A stretch of 64,000 nucleotides of DNA from Phocoena phocoena (lineage: Eukaryota; Chordata; Mammalia; Artiodactyla; Phocoenidae). This document shows, in pieces, positions 49,486-61,459 of the stretch (the stretch's first letter is position 1; every line of letters starts with the position of its first letter). The stretch covers positions 118,363,680 through 118,427,679 of the forward strand of contig NC_089240.1 in NCBI RefSeq assembly GCF_963924675.1, read 5' to 3'. The translations under genes were made by a program, and so were the position numbers. Below the pieces are notes generated by a model that worked only from the letters and a program-made list of their open reading frames with translations, had not been told where the DNA came from and made no database searches.

Positions 49486-50758
49486 GGGGATGTTCAAAAT
49501 GGCAGAGGAGTAAGATGTGGAGATCACCTTCCTCCCCACAAATACATCAAAAATGCATCTACATGTGGAACAAATCTTACAGAACACTTACTAAATGCTG
49601 GCAGAAGACCTCAGACTTCCCAAAAGATGCCCTCAGGCGACCTACACACAGAGACAGGGCCAAATCCAAAGCTGAACCCCAGGTGCTGTCTGAACAAAGA
49701 AAAGAAAGGGAAACTTTTCCCAGCATCCTCAGGAGCAGTGGATTAAATCTCCACAATCAATTTGATGTACTCTGCATCTCTGGAATAACTGAACAGACAA
49801 TGAATAATCCAAAAATTGATGTGGTGGACTTTGGGAGCAACTGTAGACTTGGGGTTTGCTTTCTGCATCTAATTTGTTTCTGGTTTTATGTTTATCTTAG
49901 TTTAGTATTTAGAGCTTATTATTACTGGTAGATTTGTTTAGTGGTTTGGTTGCTCTCTTACTTTATTTTACATATATATATATATATTTTTTTTTTCCTT
50001 GTTCTCTTTCTGTGAGTGTGTATGTGTATGCTTCTTTGTCTGTATAGCTTTGGTTTTACCATTTGTCCTAGGCTTCTCTGTCCTTTTTTTTTAGTATAGT
50101 TTGTAGCGCTTGTTATCATTGGTGAATTGGTATTTTGGTTTGGTTGCTCTCTTCTTTCTTTCTTTTTGCTTTTAATTACTTTTTTATTTTTAATATGTTT
50201 TTTATTTTTTATTTTAATAACTTTATTCTATTTTCTTTTTTTTCCTCCCTTTTTTCTGAGCTGCGTGGCTGACAGGGTCCTGGTGCTTTGGCTGGGTGTC
50301 AGGCCTGAGCCTCTGAGATGGGAGAGCCGAGTTCAGGACAGTGCTCCATCAGAGACCTCTGGCCCCATGTAATATCAAGTGGCGAAAGCTCTCCCAGAGA
50401 TCTCCATCTCAATGCTAAGACCCAGCTCCACTCAATGACCAGCAAGCTACAGTGCTGGACACCCTATGCCAAACAACTAGCAAGACAGGAACACAACCCC
50501 ATCCATTAGCAGAGAGGCTGACTAAAATCATAATAAGGTCACAGACACCCCAAAACACACCACCGGACGCGGTCCTGCCCACCAGAAAGACAAGATCCAG
50601 CCTCACATGCCAGAACACAGGCACAAGTCCCCTCCACCAGGAAGCCAACACAAACCACTGAACCAACCTTACCCACTGGGAGCAGAAACCAAATACAACG
50701 GGAACTAGGAACCTGAAGCCTGTGGAAAGGAGACCCCAAACACGGTAAGTTAAGCAAA
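49486..50758 (+). promoter_or_regulatory. L1 5' UTR with internal duplication
   Basis: This is the expected site of the L1 promoter. A block near 49898-49963 ('tttagtatttagagcttatt', then 'tttggttgctctctt') recurs near 50087-50152 ('agtatagtttgtagcgcttg', then 'tttggttgctctctt'), about 188 bases apart. The TA run (49973-49987) and T/C-rich tract (50155-50250) lie here. Confidence 0.6.
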
Positions 50759-51648
50759 ATGAAAAGACAGAGAAATACATAGCAGATGAAGGAGCAAGGT
50801 AAAAACTCACCAGACCAAACAAATGAAGAGGAAACAGGTAGTCTACCTGAAAAAGAATTCAGAGTAATGATAGTAAAGATGATCCAAAATTGTGGAAACA
50901 GAATGGAGAAAATACAAGAAATGTTTAACAAGGACCTAGAAGAACTAAAGAGCAAACAAACAATGATGAACAATACAATAAATGAAATTAAAAATTCTCT
51001 AGAAGGAATCAAGAGCAGAATAACTGAGGCAGAAGAATGGATAAGTGACCTGGAAGATAAAACAGTGGAAATAACTACCAGAGAGTAGAATAAAGAAAAA
51101 AGAATGAAAAGAATTGAGGACAGTCTCAGAGACCTCTGGGACAACATTAAATGCACCAACATTCGAATTATAGGGGTCCTAGAAGAAGAGAAGAAAAAAG
51201 GTACTGAGAAAATACTTGAAGAGATTATAGTTGAAAACTTCCCTAATATGGGAAAGGAAATAGTCAATCAAGCCAAGGAAGCACAGACTGTCCCATACAG
51301 GATAAATCCAAGGAGAAACACACCAAGACACATATTAATCAAACTATCAAAAATTAAATACAAAGAAAAAATATTAAAAGCAGCAAGGGAAAAACAACAA
51401 ATAACACACAAGGGAATCCCCACAAGGTTAACAGCTGATTTTTCAGCAGAAACTCTGCAAGCCAGAAGGGAGTGGCAGGACATATTTAAGTGATGAAAGG
51501 GAAAAACCTACAACCAAGATTACTCTACCCAGCAAGGATCTCATTCAGATTCGACAGAGAAATTAAAACCTTTACAGACAAGCAAATGCTAAGAGAATTC
51601 AGCACCACCAAGCCAGCTTTACAACAAATGCTAAAGGAACTTCTCTAG
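50759..51648 (+). pseudogene. L1 ORF1 (ORF1p) pseudogene
   Basis: ORF1p is the RNA-binding trimeric chaperone of the L1 particle. The ATG at 50759 precedes an in-frame TAG at 50780. The frame then runs from 50786 ('MKEQGKNSPDQTNEE') through a coiled-coil-like region ('IQEMFNKDLEELKSKQ') to a second TAG at 51086. From 51104 the same frame continues into the RNA-binding domain ('NIRIIGVLEEEKKKGTEK') and C-terminal domain ('SAETLQARREWQDIF'). It hits a TGA at 51491, with the last ~50 codons in the next frame ending at 51648. So there are two nonsense changes and one frameshift. Confidence 0.93.
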
Positions 51649-54600
51649 GCAGGAAACACAAGAGAAGGAAAAGACCTACAATAACAAACCCAAAACAATT
51701 AAGAAAATGGTAATAGGAGCGTACATATCAAAAACTACCTTAAATGTAAATTGATTAATTGCTCCAACAAAAAGACACAGACTGGCTGAATGGATACAAA
51801 AACAAGACCCGTATATATGCTGTCTGCAAGAGATGCACTTCAGACGTAGGGACACATACAGATTGAAAGTGAGGGGATGGAAAAAGATATTCCATGCAAA
51901 TGGAAATCAAAAGATAGCTGGAGTAGCAATTCTCATATCAGACAAAGTAGACTTTAAAATAAAGACTATTACAAGAGACAAAGAAGGACACTACAAAATG
52001 ATGAAGGGATCAATCCAAGAAGAAAATATAACAATTGTAAATATTCATGCACCCAACATAGGAGCACCTCAATACATAAGGCAAATACTAACAGCCATAA
52101 AAGGGGAAATTGACAGTAACACAATCATAGTAGGGGACTTTAACACCCCACTTTCACCAGTGGACACATCATCCAAAATGAAAATAAATAAGAAAACACA
52201 AGCTTTGAATGATACATTAAACAAGATGGACTTAATTGATATTTATAGGACATTCCATCCAAAAGCAACAGAATACACTTTCTTCTCAAGTGCTCATGGA
52301 ACATTCTCCAGGACAGATCATATCTTGGGTCACATATCAAGCCTTTGTAAATTTAAGAAAATTGAAATGGTATTAAGTATCTTTTCCGACCACAATGCTA
52401 TGAGACTAAATATCAATTACAGGAAAAAATCTGTACACATGGAGGCAGATTTTAATGCAAACACATAGAGGCTAAACAGTACACTACTAAATAACCAAGA
52501 GATCACTGTAGAAATCAAAGAGGAAATCAAAAGATACCTAGAAACAAATGAATGAGAAGGAAAACACGACAACCCAAAACCTATGGGATGCAGCAAAAGC
52601 AGTTCTAAGAGGGAAGTTTATAGCAATACAATCCTACCTTAAGAAACAAGAAACATCTCAAATAAACAAGCTAATCTTACACCTAAAGCATTAGAAAAAG
52701 AAGAACAAGAAAACCCCAAAGTTAGCAGAAGGAAAGAAATCATGAAGATCATACCAGAAATAAATGAAAAACAAATGAAGGAAAAGATAACAAAGATCAA
52801 TCAAACTAAAAGCTGGTTCTTTGAGAAGATAAACAAAATTGATAAACTATTAGCCAGCTTCATCAAGAAAAAAGGGAGAAGACTCGAGTCAATAGAATTA
52901 GAAATGAAAAAGGAGAAGTAACAACTGACACTGCAGAAATACAAAGGATCATGAGAGATTACTACAAGCAAATACATACCAATAAAATGGACAACCTGGA
53001 AGAAATGCACAAATTCTTGGAAAAGCACAATCTTCCGAGACTGAACCAGGAAAAAATAGAAAATATAAACAGACTAACCACAAGCACTGAAATTGAAACT
53101 GTGATTAAAAATCTTCCAACAAACAAAAGCCCAGGACCAGATGGCTTCACAGGCGGATTCTATCAAACATTTAGAGAAGAGCTAACACCTATCCTTCTCA
53201 AACTCTTCCAAAATATAGCAGAGGGAGGAACACTCCCAAACTCATTCTACGAGGCCACCATCACCCTGATACCAGAACCAGACAAAGATGTCACAAAAAA
53301 AGAAAACTACAGGCCAATATCACTGATGAACATAGAGGCAAAAATCCTCAACAAAATACTAGCAAACAGAATCCAACAGCACATTAAAAGGATCATACAC
53401 CATGATCAAGTGGGGTTAATTCCAGGAATGCAAGGATTCTTCAATATATGCAAATCAATCAATGTGATACACCATATTAACAAACTGAAGGAGAAAAACC
53501 ATATGATCATCTCAATAGATGCAGAAGAAGCTTTCAACCAAATTCAACACCCATTTATGATAAAAACCCTCCAGAAAGTAGGCTTACAGGGAACTTACCT
53601 CAACATAATAAAGACTATATATGACAAACCCACAGCCAACATCATTCTCAATGGTGAAAACCTGAAACCATTTCCACTAAGATCAGGAACAAGACAAGGT
53701 TTTGCACTCTCACCACTATTATTCAACATAGTTTTGGAAGTTTTAGCCACAGCAATCAGAGAAGAAAAATAAATAAAAAGAATCCAAATCAGAAAAGAAG
53801 AAGAAGTAAAACTGTCACTGCTTGCAGATGACATGGTATTATACATAGAGAATCCTAAAAATGCTACCAGAGAACTACTAGAGGTAATCAATGAATTTGG
53901 TAAAGTAGCAGGATACAAAATTAATGCACAGAAATCTCTTGCATTCCTATACACTAATGATGAAAAATATGAAAGAGAAATTAAGGAAACGCTCCCATTT
54001 ACCATTGCAACAAAAAGAATAAAATACCTAGGAATAAACCTACCTAAGGAGACAAAAGACCTGCATGCAGAAAACTATAAGACACTGATGAAAGAAATTA
54101 AAGAAGATCCAAACAGACGGAGAGATATACCATGTTCTTGGACTGGAAGAATCAACATTGTGAAAGTGACTATACGACCCAAAGCAATTGACAGATTCAA
54201 TGCAATCCCTATCAAACTACCAATGACAGTTTTCACAGAACTAGAACAAAAAATTTCACAATGTGTATGGAAACACAAAAGACCCCAAATAGCCAAAGCA
54301 ATCTTGAGAAAGAAAAATGGAGCTGGAAGAATCAGGCTCCCTGCCTTTAGACTATACTACAAAGCTACAGTAATCAAGACAGTATGGTACTGGCACAGAA
54401 ACAGAAATATAGATCAATGGAACAGGATAGAAAGTCCAGAGATAAACCCACGTACATATGGTCACCTTATCTTTGATAAAGGAGGCAAGAGTATAGAATG
54501 GTGAAAAGACAGCCTTTTCCATAATTGGTGCTGGGAAAACTGGACAGCTACATGTAAAAAATGAAATTAGAATACCCCCTAACACCATACACAAAAATAA

Positions 54601-55097
54601 ATTCAAAATGGATTCAAGACCTAAATGTAAGGCCAGACCCTATAAAACTCTTAGTGGAAAACATAGGCAGAGCACTCTCTGACATAAATCACAGCAAGAT
54701 CCTTTTTGACCCACCTCCTAGAGAAATGGAAATAAAAGCAAAAATAAACAAATGGGACCTAATGAAACTTAAAAGCTTTTGCACAGCAAAGGAAATTGTA
54801 AACAAAATGAAAAGACCTCAGAATGGGAGAAAATATTTGCAAATGAAGCAACTGACAAAGGTTTAATCTCCAAAATTTACAAGCAGCTCATGAAGCTCAA
54901 TATGCAAAAGACAAAGAAAGCAATCCAAAAATGGGCAATAGACCTAAATAGACATTTCTCCAAAGAAGATATGCAGATTGCCAACAAATACATGAAAGAA
55001 TGCTCATCATTAATCATTAGAGAAATGCAAATCAAAACTACAATGAGATATCATCTCACACCAATCAGAATGGCCATCATCAAAAAATCTACAAACA

Positions 55098-55294
55098 GGG
55101 CTTCCCTGGTGGCGCAGTGGTTGGGAGTCCGCCTGCTGATGCAGGGGACACGGGTTCGTGCCCCAGTCCGGGAAGATCCCACATGCTGGGGAGTCGCTGG
55201 GCCCGTGAGCCATGGCCGCTGGGCCTGTGTTTCTGGAGCCTGTGCTCCGCAACGGGAGAGGCCACAACAGTGAGAGGCCCGCGTACAGCCAAAA

Positions 55295-55328
<34 letters not shown>

Positions 55329-55331
55329 TAT
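55098..55331 (+). mobile_element. CHR-type SINE nested in L1 ORF2 (first)
   Basis: 'gggcttccctggtggcgcag' to 'gcccgcgtacagcc', then an A tract (55291-55312) that has grown into a TA repeat (55312-55331). TSD is short or blurred ('acaaaca' and 'ataaaca'). Confidence 0.95.
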
Positions 55332-55522
55332 AAACAATAAATGCTGGAGAGGGTGTGGAGAAAAGGGAACCCTCTTGCACTGTTGGTGGGAATGTAAATT
55401 GATACAGCCACTATGGAGAACAGTACAGAGGTTCCTTAAAATTCTAAAACTAGAAGTACCATATGACTTAGCAATCCCTGGGCATATACCCTGAGAAAAC
55501 CATAATTCAAAAAGAGTCATGT

Positions 55523-55736
55523 GGGCTTCCCTGGTGGCGCAGTGGTTGGGAGTCCATGTGCCGATGCAGGGCACACGGGTTCATGCCCTGGTCTAGGAAG
55601 ATCCTACATGCCGCGGAGCGGCTGGGCCCGTGAGCCATGGCCGCTGAGCCTGCGCGTCCAGAGCCTGTGCTCTGCAACGGGAGAGGCCACAACAGTGAGC
55701 GGCCCACATACCGCCAAAAAAAAAAAAAAAAAAAAA
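55523..55736 (+). mobile_element. CHR-type SINE nested in L1 ORF2 (second)
   Basis: 'gggcttccctggtggcgcag' to 'ggcccacataccgcc' and a 25-base A tail. TSD 'aaaaagagtcatgt' at 55509-55522 and 55737-55750. Only about 190 bases from the first SINE, same orientation. Confidence 0.96.
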
Positions 55737-56386
55737 AAAAAGAGTCATGTACCAGAATGTTCATTGCAGCTCTATTTACAATAGCCAGGACATGGAAGCA
55801 ACCTAAGTGTCCATCAACAGATGAATGGATAAAGAAGATGTGGCACATATATACAATGGAATATTACTCAGCCATAAAAAAACACGAAATTGATTTATTT
55901 GTAGTGAGGTGGATGGACCTAGAGTCTGTCATACAGAGTGAAGTAAGTCAGAAAGAGAAAAACAAATACCATATGCTAACACATATATATGGAATCTAAA
56001 AAAAGAAAAAAAAGGTTCTGAAGAACCTAGGGGCAGGACAGGAATAAAGATGCAGACGTAGCGAGTGGACTTGAGGACATGGGGAGGGTGAAGGGTAAGC
56101 TGGGATGAAGTGAGAGAGTGGCATGGACATATATACACTACCAAATGTCAAATAGATAGGTAGTGGGAAGCAGGCATATAGCACAGGGAGATCAGCTCAG
56201 TGGTTTGTGACCACCTAGAGGGGTGGGATAGGGAGGGTGGGAGAGAGACACAAGAAGGAGGAGATATGGGGATATATGTATATGTATAGCTGATTCACTT
56301 TGTTATACAGCAGAGACTAACCCACCATTGTAAAGCAATTATACTCCAATAAAGATGTTTAAAGAAAAAAAGAATACCAGAAGCCA

Positions 56387-56497
56387 GGGAATTCCCTGGC
56401 GGTTCAGTGGTTAGGACTCTGTGTTTTTCACTGCCGTGGACCCAGGTTCGTTTCCTAGTCACGGAATTAAGATACCACAAGCCACGTTGCAAAAAAA
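56387..56497 (+). mobile_element. CHR-type SINE, short old subtype, at the L1 3' junction
   Basis: 'gggaattccctggcggttca' to 'agccacgttgc' and a 7-base A tail. TSD-like 'ataccagaagc' occurs on both sides (56374 and 56501) and overlaps the TSD of the L1, so the SINE landed in the L1's 3' flank after the L1. Confidence 0.92.
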
Positions 56498-56513
56498 GAG
56501 TATACCAGAAGCA

Positions 56514-57239
56514 AGAAATAATCCAAACTCAACAATGTCCTTTAATGTTAACCCTAAATAAGCTTTACTTACCCATTATTGAGCTACAACAACTATGTCA
56601 CTAACCATCAACATCAATGGAATCAAGACTTTTCTGGTCCAGCTGTCTTTTCCAGCTCCACCAACCTCAGTAGCCCTACACTTTCTGAAAGCACAGTAAG
56701 GTGAAAGTGCTCTATCTATGCCTACTTTCTGAAGGGTTTTTTTTTTTTTATCATAAATGGGTGCTCACATCTGGTAGAAATCAAGAGCTGGATTTTGGTA
56801 GACTATATAAATTCGGTGAGTACGTTTATCTCAGCGGTGTTGCAATGGAGAAATATGGTACTTAAATTAAAAAATCAGAAAGCTTACTGTTCTAATTCAA
56901 AATATGCAGCAGGCAAATGAAATATTTTTGGAATTCCTTCCTGAGAACTGCTTCATAGAATGCCTATGAGCTAGAGAATTAAACGTAGTCTTGTAATATA
57001 ATTTATTTTTTTAACCTAAAAAGATAATGTCTGGTTTATTCACCTTCTCTTTGACTATGCTTGGCTCTGAAAGACTTTTGGTAGTTTCCAAAAGGTAAAT
57101 TCATCCTTAAGAACAAAAGAAGGTCAAACTATGTCCCCAGTGTTTGAAGATCCCCCCAAATACTTTGTGCAGTAGTTGCTTCCCTGAAATGTGTGTAGCT
57201 TCCCCATGTAAAATATATATGTGTATTATTTATTCATTT
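56514..57239. other. No recognisable feature
   Basis: Unassigned AT-rich sequence. Confidence 0.4.
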
Positions 57240-57840
57240 ATTCACCCACTTAGTTACTTGACAAATGTATACTGATAGCTATTTTCCAGATTTCCTCTAG
57301 ATGCTGGAGATGCAGGAGTAAAGAAAAAAAGACAAAGATTTCTGCCTTCATGTAGCTTACAGGAAGGTGAAGTGAGACAAACAATAGACGATAAACATAA
57401 TAAATAACAAATAGTATGTTAGGAGGTGATATAGTGCTACAAAGAAAACAAAAGGTGAAGTGGGGAAGGGGAATGGGAGCAATGAAGGTTAGGGGTGGAA
57501 GGTAATGAAAAGGTGACAATTTGAGCTAAGGTTTAAAGTAGTGAGAGAGTCTGCCTTCTGGATATCTGGGGTAACTGCTATAGGCAGGGGAAAAGAAATA
57601 AAGAAAATGCCTGATATCATGAAGGAACAACAAAAATCAATGAGGATGAAATGGATTGAATAAAGGGGAGAGTAAAAGGAGATGAAGGCATAGTAGTAAT
57701 CGAGAGGGCCAGATTGTATAGAGTTATATAGGTCACTTGGCTTTTATTCTGAATAATTTGGGGAGCTATTGCAGGGTTTTGAGCAGAGGTATTACATGGC
57801 TTGATTTGTGTCTAAAAGGATCACTCTGGGAGTTCTATTT
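57240..57840 (-). mobile_element. L2 LINE fragment (minus), long
   Basis: 'ttcatgtagcttacaggaag', 'ggatatctggggtaactgct', 'ttgcagggttttgagcagag' and 'aaaaggatcactctgg' are the reversed L2 text in the right order over ~600 bases. Confidence 0.7.
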
Positions 57841-58289
57841 CTGGTAAGCCTGAGTACTTCCTACTGGACCCGGCTCTCCATAACAACTATAAACTCTGGA
57901 AAAAATTGAATGCACAGGAAAGTGAACAAAAGGCAGGGGTGGGGGACATGTTGGAGGGGTTGACACTTGGAAAAAGCAATGGCAGGGGTGGGTGAGAGTC
58001 CCATTCTCAGGTTTCAGCCCAAGAGCAGGCTGAATGCAGCACCATAAAGTGGCTAGAACTCTGACTGAAAACCTGTAGTCTTTCCAGCCTAAAGAATTAG
58101 AGTACAGAGTCTGGGCAATTACAGCCTCTGCATCTCTGGCTGAATCACATGTGTGCAGGGTAGACTCAAAGCAGCTGAGCTAAAGGTTAAAAGAATAGAG
58201 AAGAAATCAAATGAGACTTGAACTATAGCCTAAGAGACAGACTTGGTGGACAATCAAGGGGAACACCTACTTACGGATGAGACGGCAGT
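57841..58289. other. No recognisable feature
   Basis: Unassigned. Confidence 0.4.
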
Positions 58290-58460
58290 CCTTACTAAAG
58301 AGGCAACATTTATGCTGAAATCTAAAGGATAAGGAGGAGCAAGCCATGTGAAGGTGAGGATGGGGGGAGTGAGAAACACCATGACCAGAAACTCAAATGC
58401 AGGAAAGAGTATGGTGTTTTCCAGGAAATGCAAGGAGACCAAAATGGGGAAACTGGTCAA
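58290..58460 (-). mobile_element. Possible second L2 fragment (minus)
   Basis: 'atttatgctgaaatctaaag', 'gagcaagccatgtgaaggtg' and 'aaactcaaatgcaggaaaga' resemble the same part of reversed L2. Confidence 0.45.
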
Positions 58461-58599
58461 TTTATACTAAAACAATAAATGCTCTAAATATGAGATAAGG
58501 AAAAAGCATTAAAGTTGATCTCTATCCTCAAGGTGTTTATAATCATATCAGGGAGACAAACATGCTAATGTCAATGAAACAACTAAAATTCAATACTAG

Positions 58600-58905
58600 A
58601 CAGTATGTAGTTGACCAGCACTTTGAGTTTTCAAATCACATTTGCAAGAATCACCTTATTTGGTCCTCACAATAGCCCGATGAGGCAGGTACTCTTATTG
58701 CCACTGTGCTTATTTAACCTGGTTATTTTCTCTCTCTTTCCCCTGATGATAAGCGCTATGAGGGCAGGGCCATACCTGTTCTCGTACCACTGCACCCCCA
58801 GCATCAGGCACAGCTTTGAGTTCAGAGAAGTACTAAGTAAAGTTCTAAGAAGTACTAAGTAAAGTTCAGAGAAGTACTAAGTAAATCTTTGTTGAATGCA
58901 TGGGT
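58600..58905 (+). mobile_element. L2/MIR-related fragment ending in an L2 3' end
   Basis: 'ctcacaatagcccgatgagg' (58666) is MIR-like in reverse. 'gctatgagggcagggcc' and 'ctttgttgaatgcatgg' (58755-58903) match the plus-strand L2 3' end. The latter is interrupted by a 22-base triplication (58829-58885). Confidence 0.5.
58829..58885. repeat. Short tandem triplication, 22-bp unit
   Basis: Units begin 'agtactaagtaa' at 58829, 58851 and 58873. The third is partial. Confidence 0.95.
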
Positions 58906-59065
58906 TTAACAGATTGGAAACTCAAGGCTTTGAGGGGAAAGGACTTAAATGCTCAAGGGAACACAGCATGTCCATGACAGAATCATCTAGAATTCATGGT
59001 TCTCATCCCCTGGGCCAATATTATAACTTGGCCAGTGATTTTCAAGTCTCTTCCCCACCCCCCCA

Positions 59066-59121
59066 CCCCTCTTCTCCCTTTTTTCCTCCTTTTCCTCCTT
59101 CCTTTTCTCTTTCCTTCCTTC
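59066..59121. repeat. Pure pyrimidine tract (56 bases)
   Basis: Only C and T from 59066 to 59121, preceded by a C-rich run broken by single A bases. Compatible with intramolecular triplex formation. Confidence 0.9.
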
Positions 59122-61090
59122 AAGCAGCAAAACCCTTTGTTTTCAAACAAAATTTTTTTCACTTGGATATGGAAACAAAAACTTCAGTTATCGATACATT
59201 ATAAATATTTTATAAATTCAATGTTATAGGATTTATTATGTCAGTCACTGAGAATGATGACAGTTGTTTTGATGGACACAGAAATTAGACATCATGTGCC
59301 TGGATGATAGTGGCCGTCATAAGACAGTCTCACCATCCAATTTATTAAGGAATTTTGTTTTGAATGCCCAGTATTGAGAAAATCCAGATGAACATTACGA
59401 AGTATAATAGTTGAAAATGGTAACAGGTGTTAAATAGTGTGCCAGCCATCTCAGTATGCTTAAACTCGACTGATCCTGAGGATTAGGAAAGGATATCTTT
59501 ATTTTAAATTTGAATCACTAACAACATCTAACTGTTAACTGCCATGCTGTGCCGTTAATATAAAAGTCTGACAAGAAGCCCCTATGGAAAACCTGCTGCA
59601 GCACTTGTAAGTATGATAATACTTTCATAATGCAACATGTTATGTGTACCTTTGTAGTTGCACAACTGACTACCATGCGGAAAGTGAGACCAAGCACTGA
59701 TGACGTGACTGTGCCTTGTCTTGCATTTCACTGGGTCCAGTATGTGTGTTCTATGATCCGCTTCTTATTTGTACAATTTTGCGTGAGTGAACCCAAACAG
59801 GCCTGAAATAAGATGGTGAGTGGAAACCTATAATTTCTTCAATCAGTGATACAATCAGTGATATATGTCCAAGAAGTTCAAATCCATGCTAGATGTGACA
59901 GGAAGAGTTATATTCTGAGATCTGCCCCCAAAACCTGTTCTGTACTACATAAGGAAATACATCTATGGCTTTCAATGTGCTCAAACATGGTACGTTTGAG
60001 TGAGCTTATTACGCTTACTATAGTTTAACAAAGAATTTAAAGTGCTTTTCTAAAATTAAACTCAATCCGAAATATCTGTACCCTTGGAGCACTTCAAAGC
60101 AGTCCCAGGGTTCTGTAAAACTCTGTTGGTAATCCAAGCCCTTTAGCACTATGCTTCACCCTAAACTACCTCAAATTTAGGTGGGCTGACTTTCTGGTGG
60201 TGTAGGCAGGTATGGCCTGGATAGCCCTGGCAATGAGGCATTATGGGAATTTTCCTGCAATGTTCATGACATGGATGTGCATTTTGCCAACTATCTCGGG
60301 CACAGCCTCTGGAAACAAAGCAATAGCCTTTTGCTCTCCAGTTGAAATGCAATTGCTGTGTTCATCAAAATTTGGTTGGGGAACTGAAGGAATATTTGAA
60401 TTTTTATAGTGTTGTTAATATTCTTTCCCTTTCCAGTTAGCTTATCATCAATCTGTAAGGAGAGATTCTGGAATGTCAAGAGTTGAAGGCCATGTGATTA
60501 AATTAGGTCATTTGGCTTCATTAACTTAATAACTGCATAAATAATTTCTCAGAATGATCTGTCACTAATGCTTATTTGTCTTTATATTAATATTTTTTCA
60601 ATGAAATAAAGTTGTTTTTACTGTTGTAAAATGTACAAGTTCAGGCTTACAGGAAAAGGGCATCGAACCTATTTTGTGGGGAAGGATAAATGTGTGAGAG
60701 AGACAGACAAGGGAATTAGACTCTGATTAGGTGGTTTGCCTTTTTGTACTTTAACAGACCTGAGGTAGAAGATTCCTCTTAGTAATGATGGTTCACAATG
60801 CAGTGATTCGCAGAGTCAGTGTGGAAATGGAGCCGTATAAAATTCTGAAGGGTCTCAGGTGTGTAGCTTGAAAAGCCCAGAATTTAATATGAATGCTTTC
60901 TCATAGCTTCTCAGGCTACTGAAATCCTACCTAGCTTTTGGGAGTGCCTCCATAAAGACTTCTCAGACCTTTGTTATTTCTTATTCATGGACCATTCATC
61001 CCTTCTCTGAACTTCTACAGAAGTTATAGGGCCCACACTACTTAACCTAGCTTAATAAGCAGACTGAATGGTATGACTCAAGGAAGTGTA
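59122..61090. other. No recognisable feature
   Basis: No repeat or gene that I can support. The 60-65-codon frames around 59846-60409 have no domain. Confidence 0.4.
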
Positions 61091-61300
61091 CTTTATCAGG
61101 AGTTCAAAGACATAGATTTTGGTTTGTGCCCATGTGGCCCCACTGGGCAAGTAACTCACTTACTCTGATTCCTGTCTGTTAAATGGGTATGGTAGTAATA
61201 ATTCTACCTGCCTCATACGGTTGTTATGAGGGTTAAATGAGATGATTCTTACAAATGTTTTTTGGAAACTCAAGGCACTGAGCAGCTACATGCTGTCTAG
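61091..61300 (+). mobile_element. MIR SINE (plus)
   Basis: 'gggcaagtaactcacttact', 'tacctgcctcatacggttgt' and 'gagggttaaatgagatgatt' follow MIR order. Confidence 0.75.
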
Positions 61301-61459
61301 TACTGAAGTTTAGTTGTTTCATTGACATTAGCACTTTTGTCTCCCCAATGTGATCGTAAGCAGCTTGAGGATAAAGATCAACTTTGACGTTTTTTCTTAT
61401 CTCCTTACAGGGCTGCATGTATAATAAATATTTAGAGCAGTTATTGTTTTTATAATTAT

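Larger units (their letters stand above)
51707..55999 (+). pseudogene. L1 ORF2 (endonuclease/reverse transcriptase) pseudogene
   Basis: ORF2p nicks target DNA and copies L1 RNA there. The ATG at 51707 is followed by an in-frame stop near 51752. The endonuclease segment reads at 51833-52468, with 'IIVGDFNTPLS' and the catalytic 'FSDHNAM'. A damaged stretch (52469-52950) follows. The reverse transcriptase reads at 52951-53772 ('[17 protein letters not shown]', '[15 protein letters not shown]'), with a stop at 53770. The catalytic Asp pair is in '[12 protein letters not shown]' near 53820. The cysteine-rich C-terminal part runs on in other frames to '[15 protein letters not shown]' and ends at 55999. 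Two SINEs (55098, 55523) interrupt this part. At least three frame changes and several stops. Confidence 0.93.
49486..56369 (+). mobile_element. Essentially full-length L1 with TSD
   Basis: It starts 'ggggatgttcaaaatggcag' and ends 'ccaataaagatgtttaaag' with an A-rich tail. Exact 11-base TSD 'aagaataccag' at 49475-49485 and 56370-56380. Total length 6.9 kb, about 6.45 kb after removing two SINEs, as expected for a full-length L1. Order: 5' UTR (49486-50758), ORF1, ORF2, 3' UTR (56000-56369). Both ORFs are broken, so it cannot move on its own. Confidence 0.97.

Noticed and set aside
50539..51267. 242-codon minus-strand ORF across L1 ORF1 and 5' UTR
   Set aside because: Antisense of A-rich L1 coding sequence contains few stops. 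The residues are low-complexity (Ser/Ile/Phe-rich), so this is a shadow frame. Primate ORF0 is a different, shorter antisense ORF in the 5' UTR.
59812..59822. Splice-donor-like 'atggtgagtgg' near a possible first exon
   Set aside because: A single donor-like word is expected by chance. No convincing coding frame or promoter is next to it.
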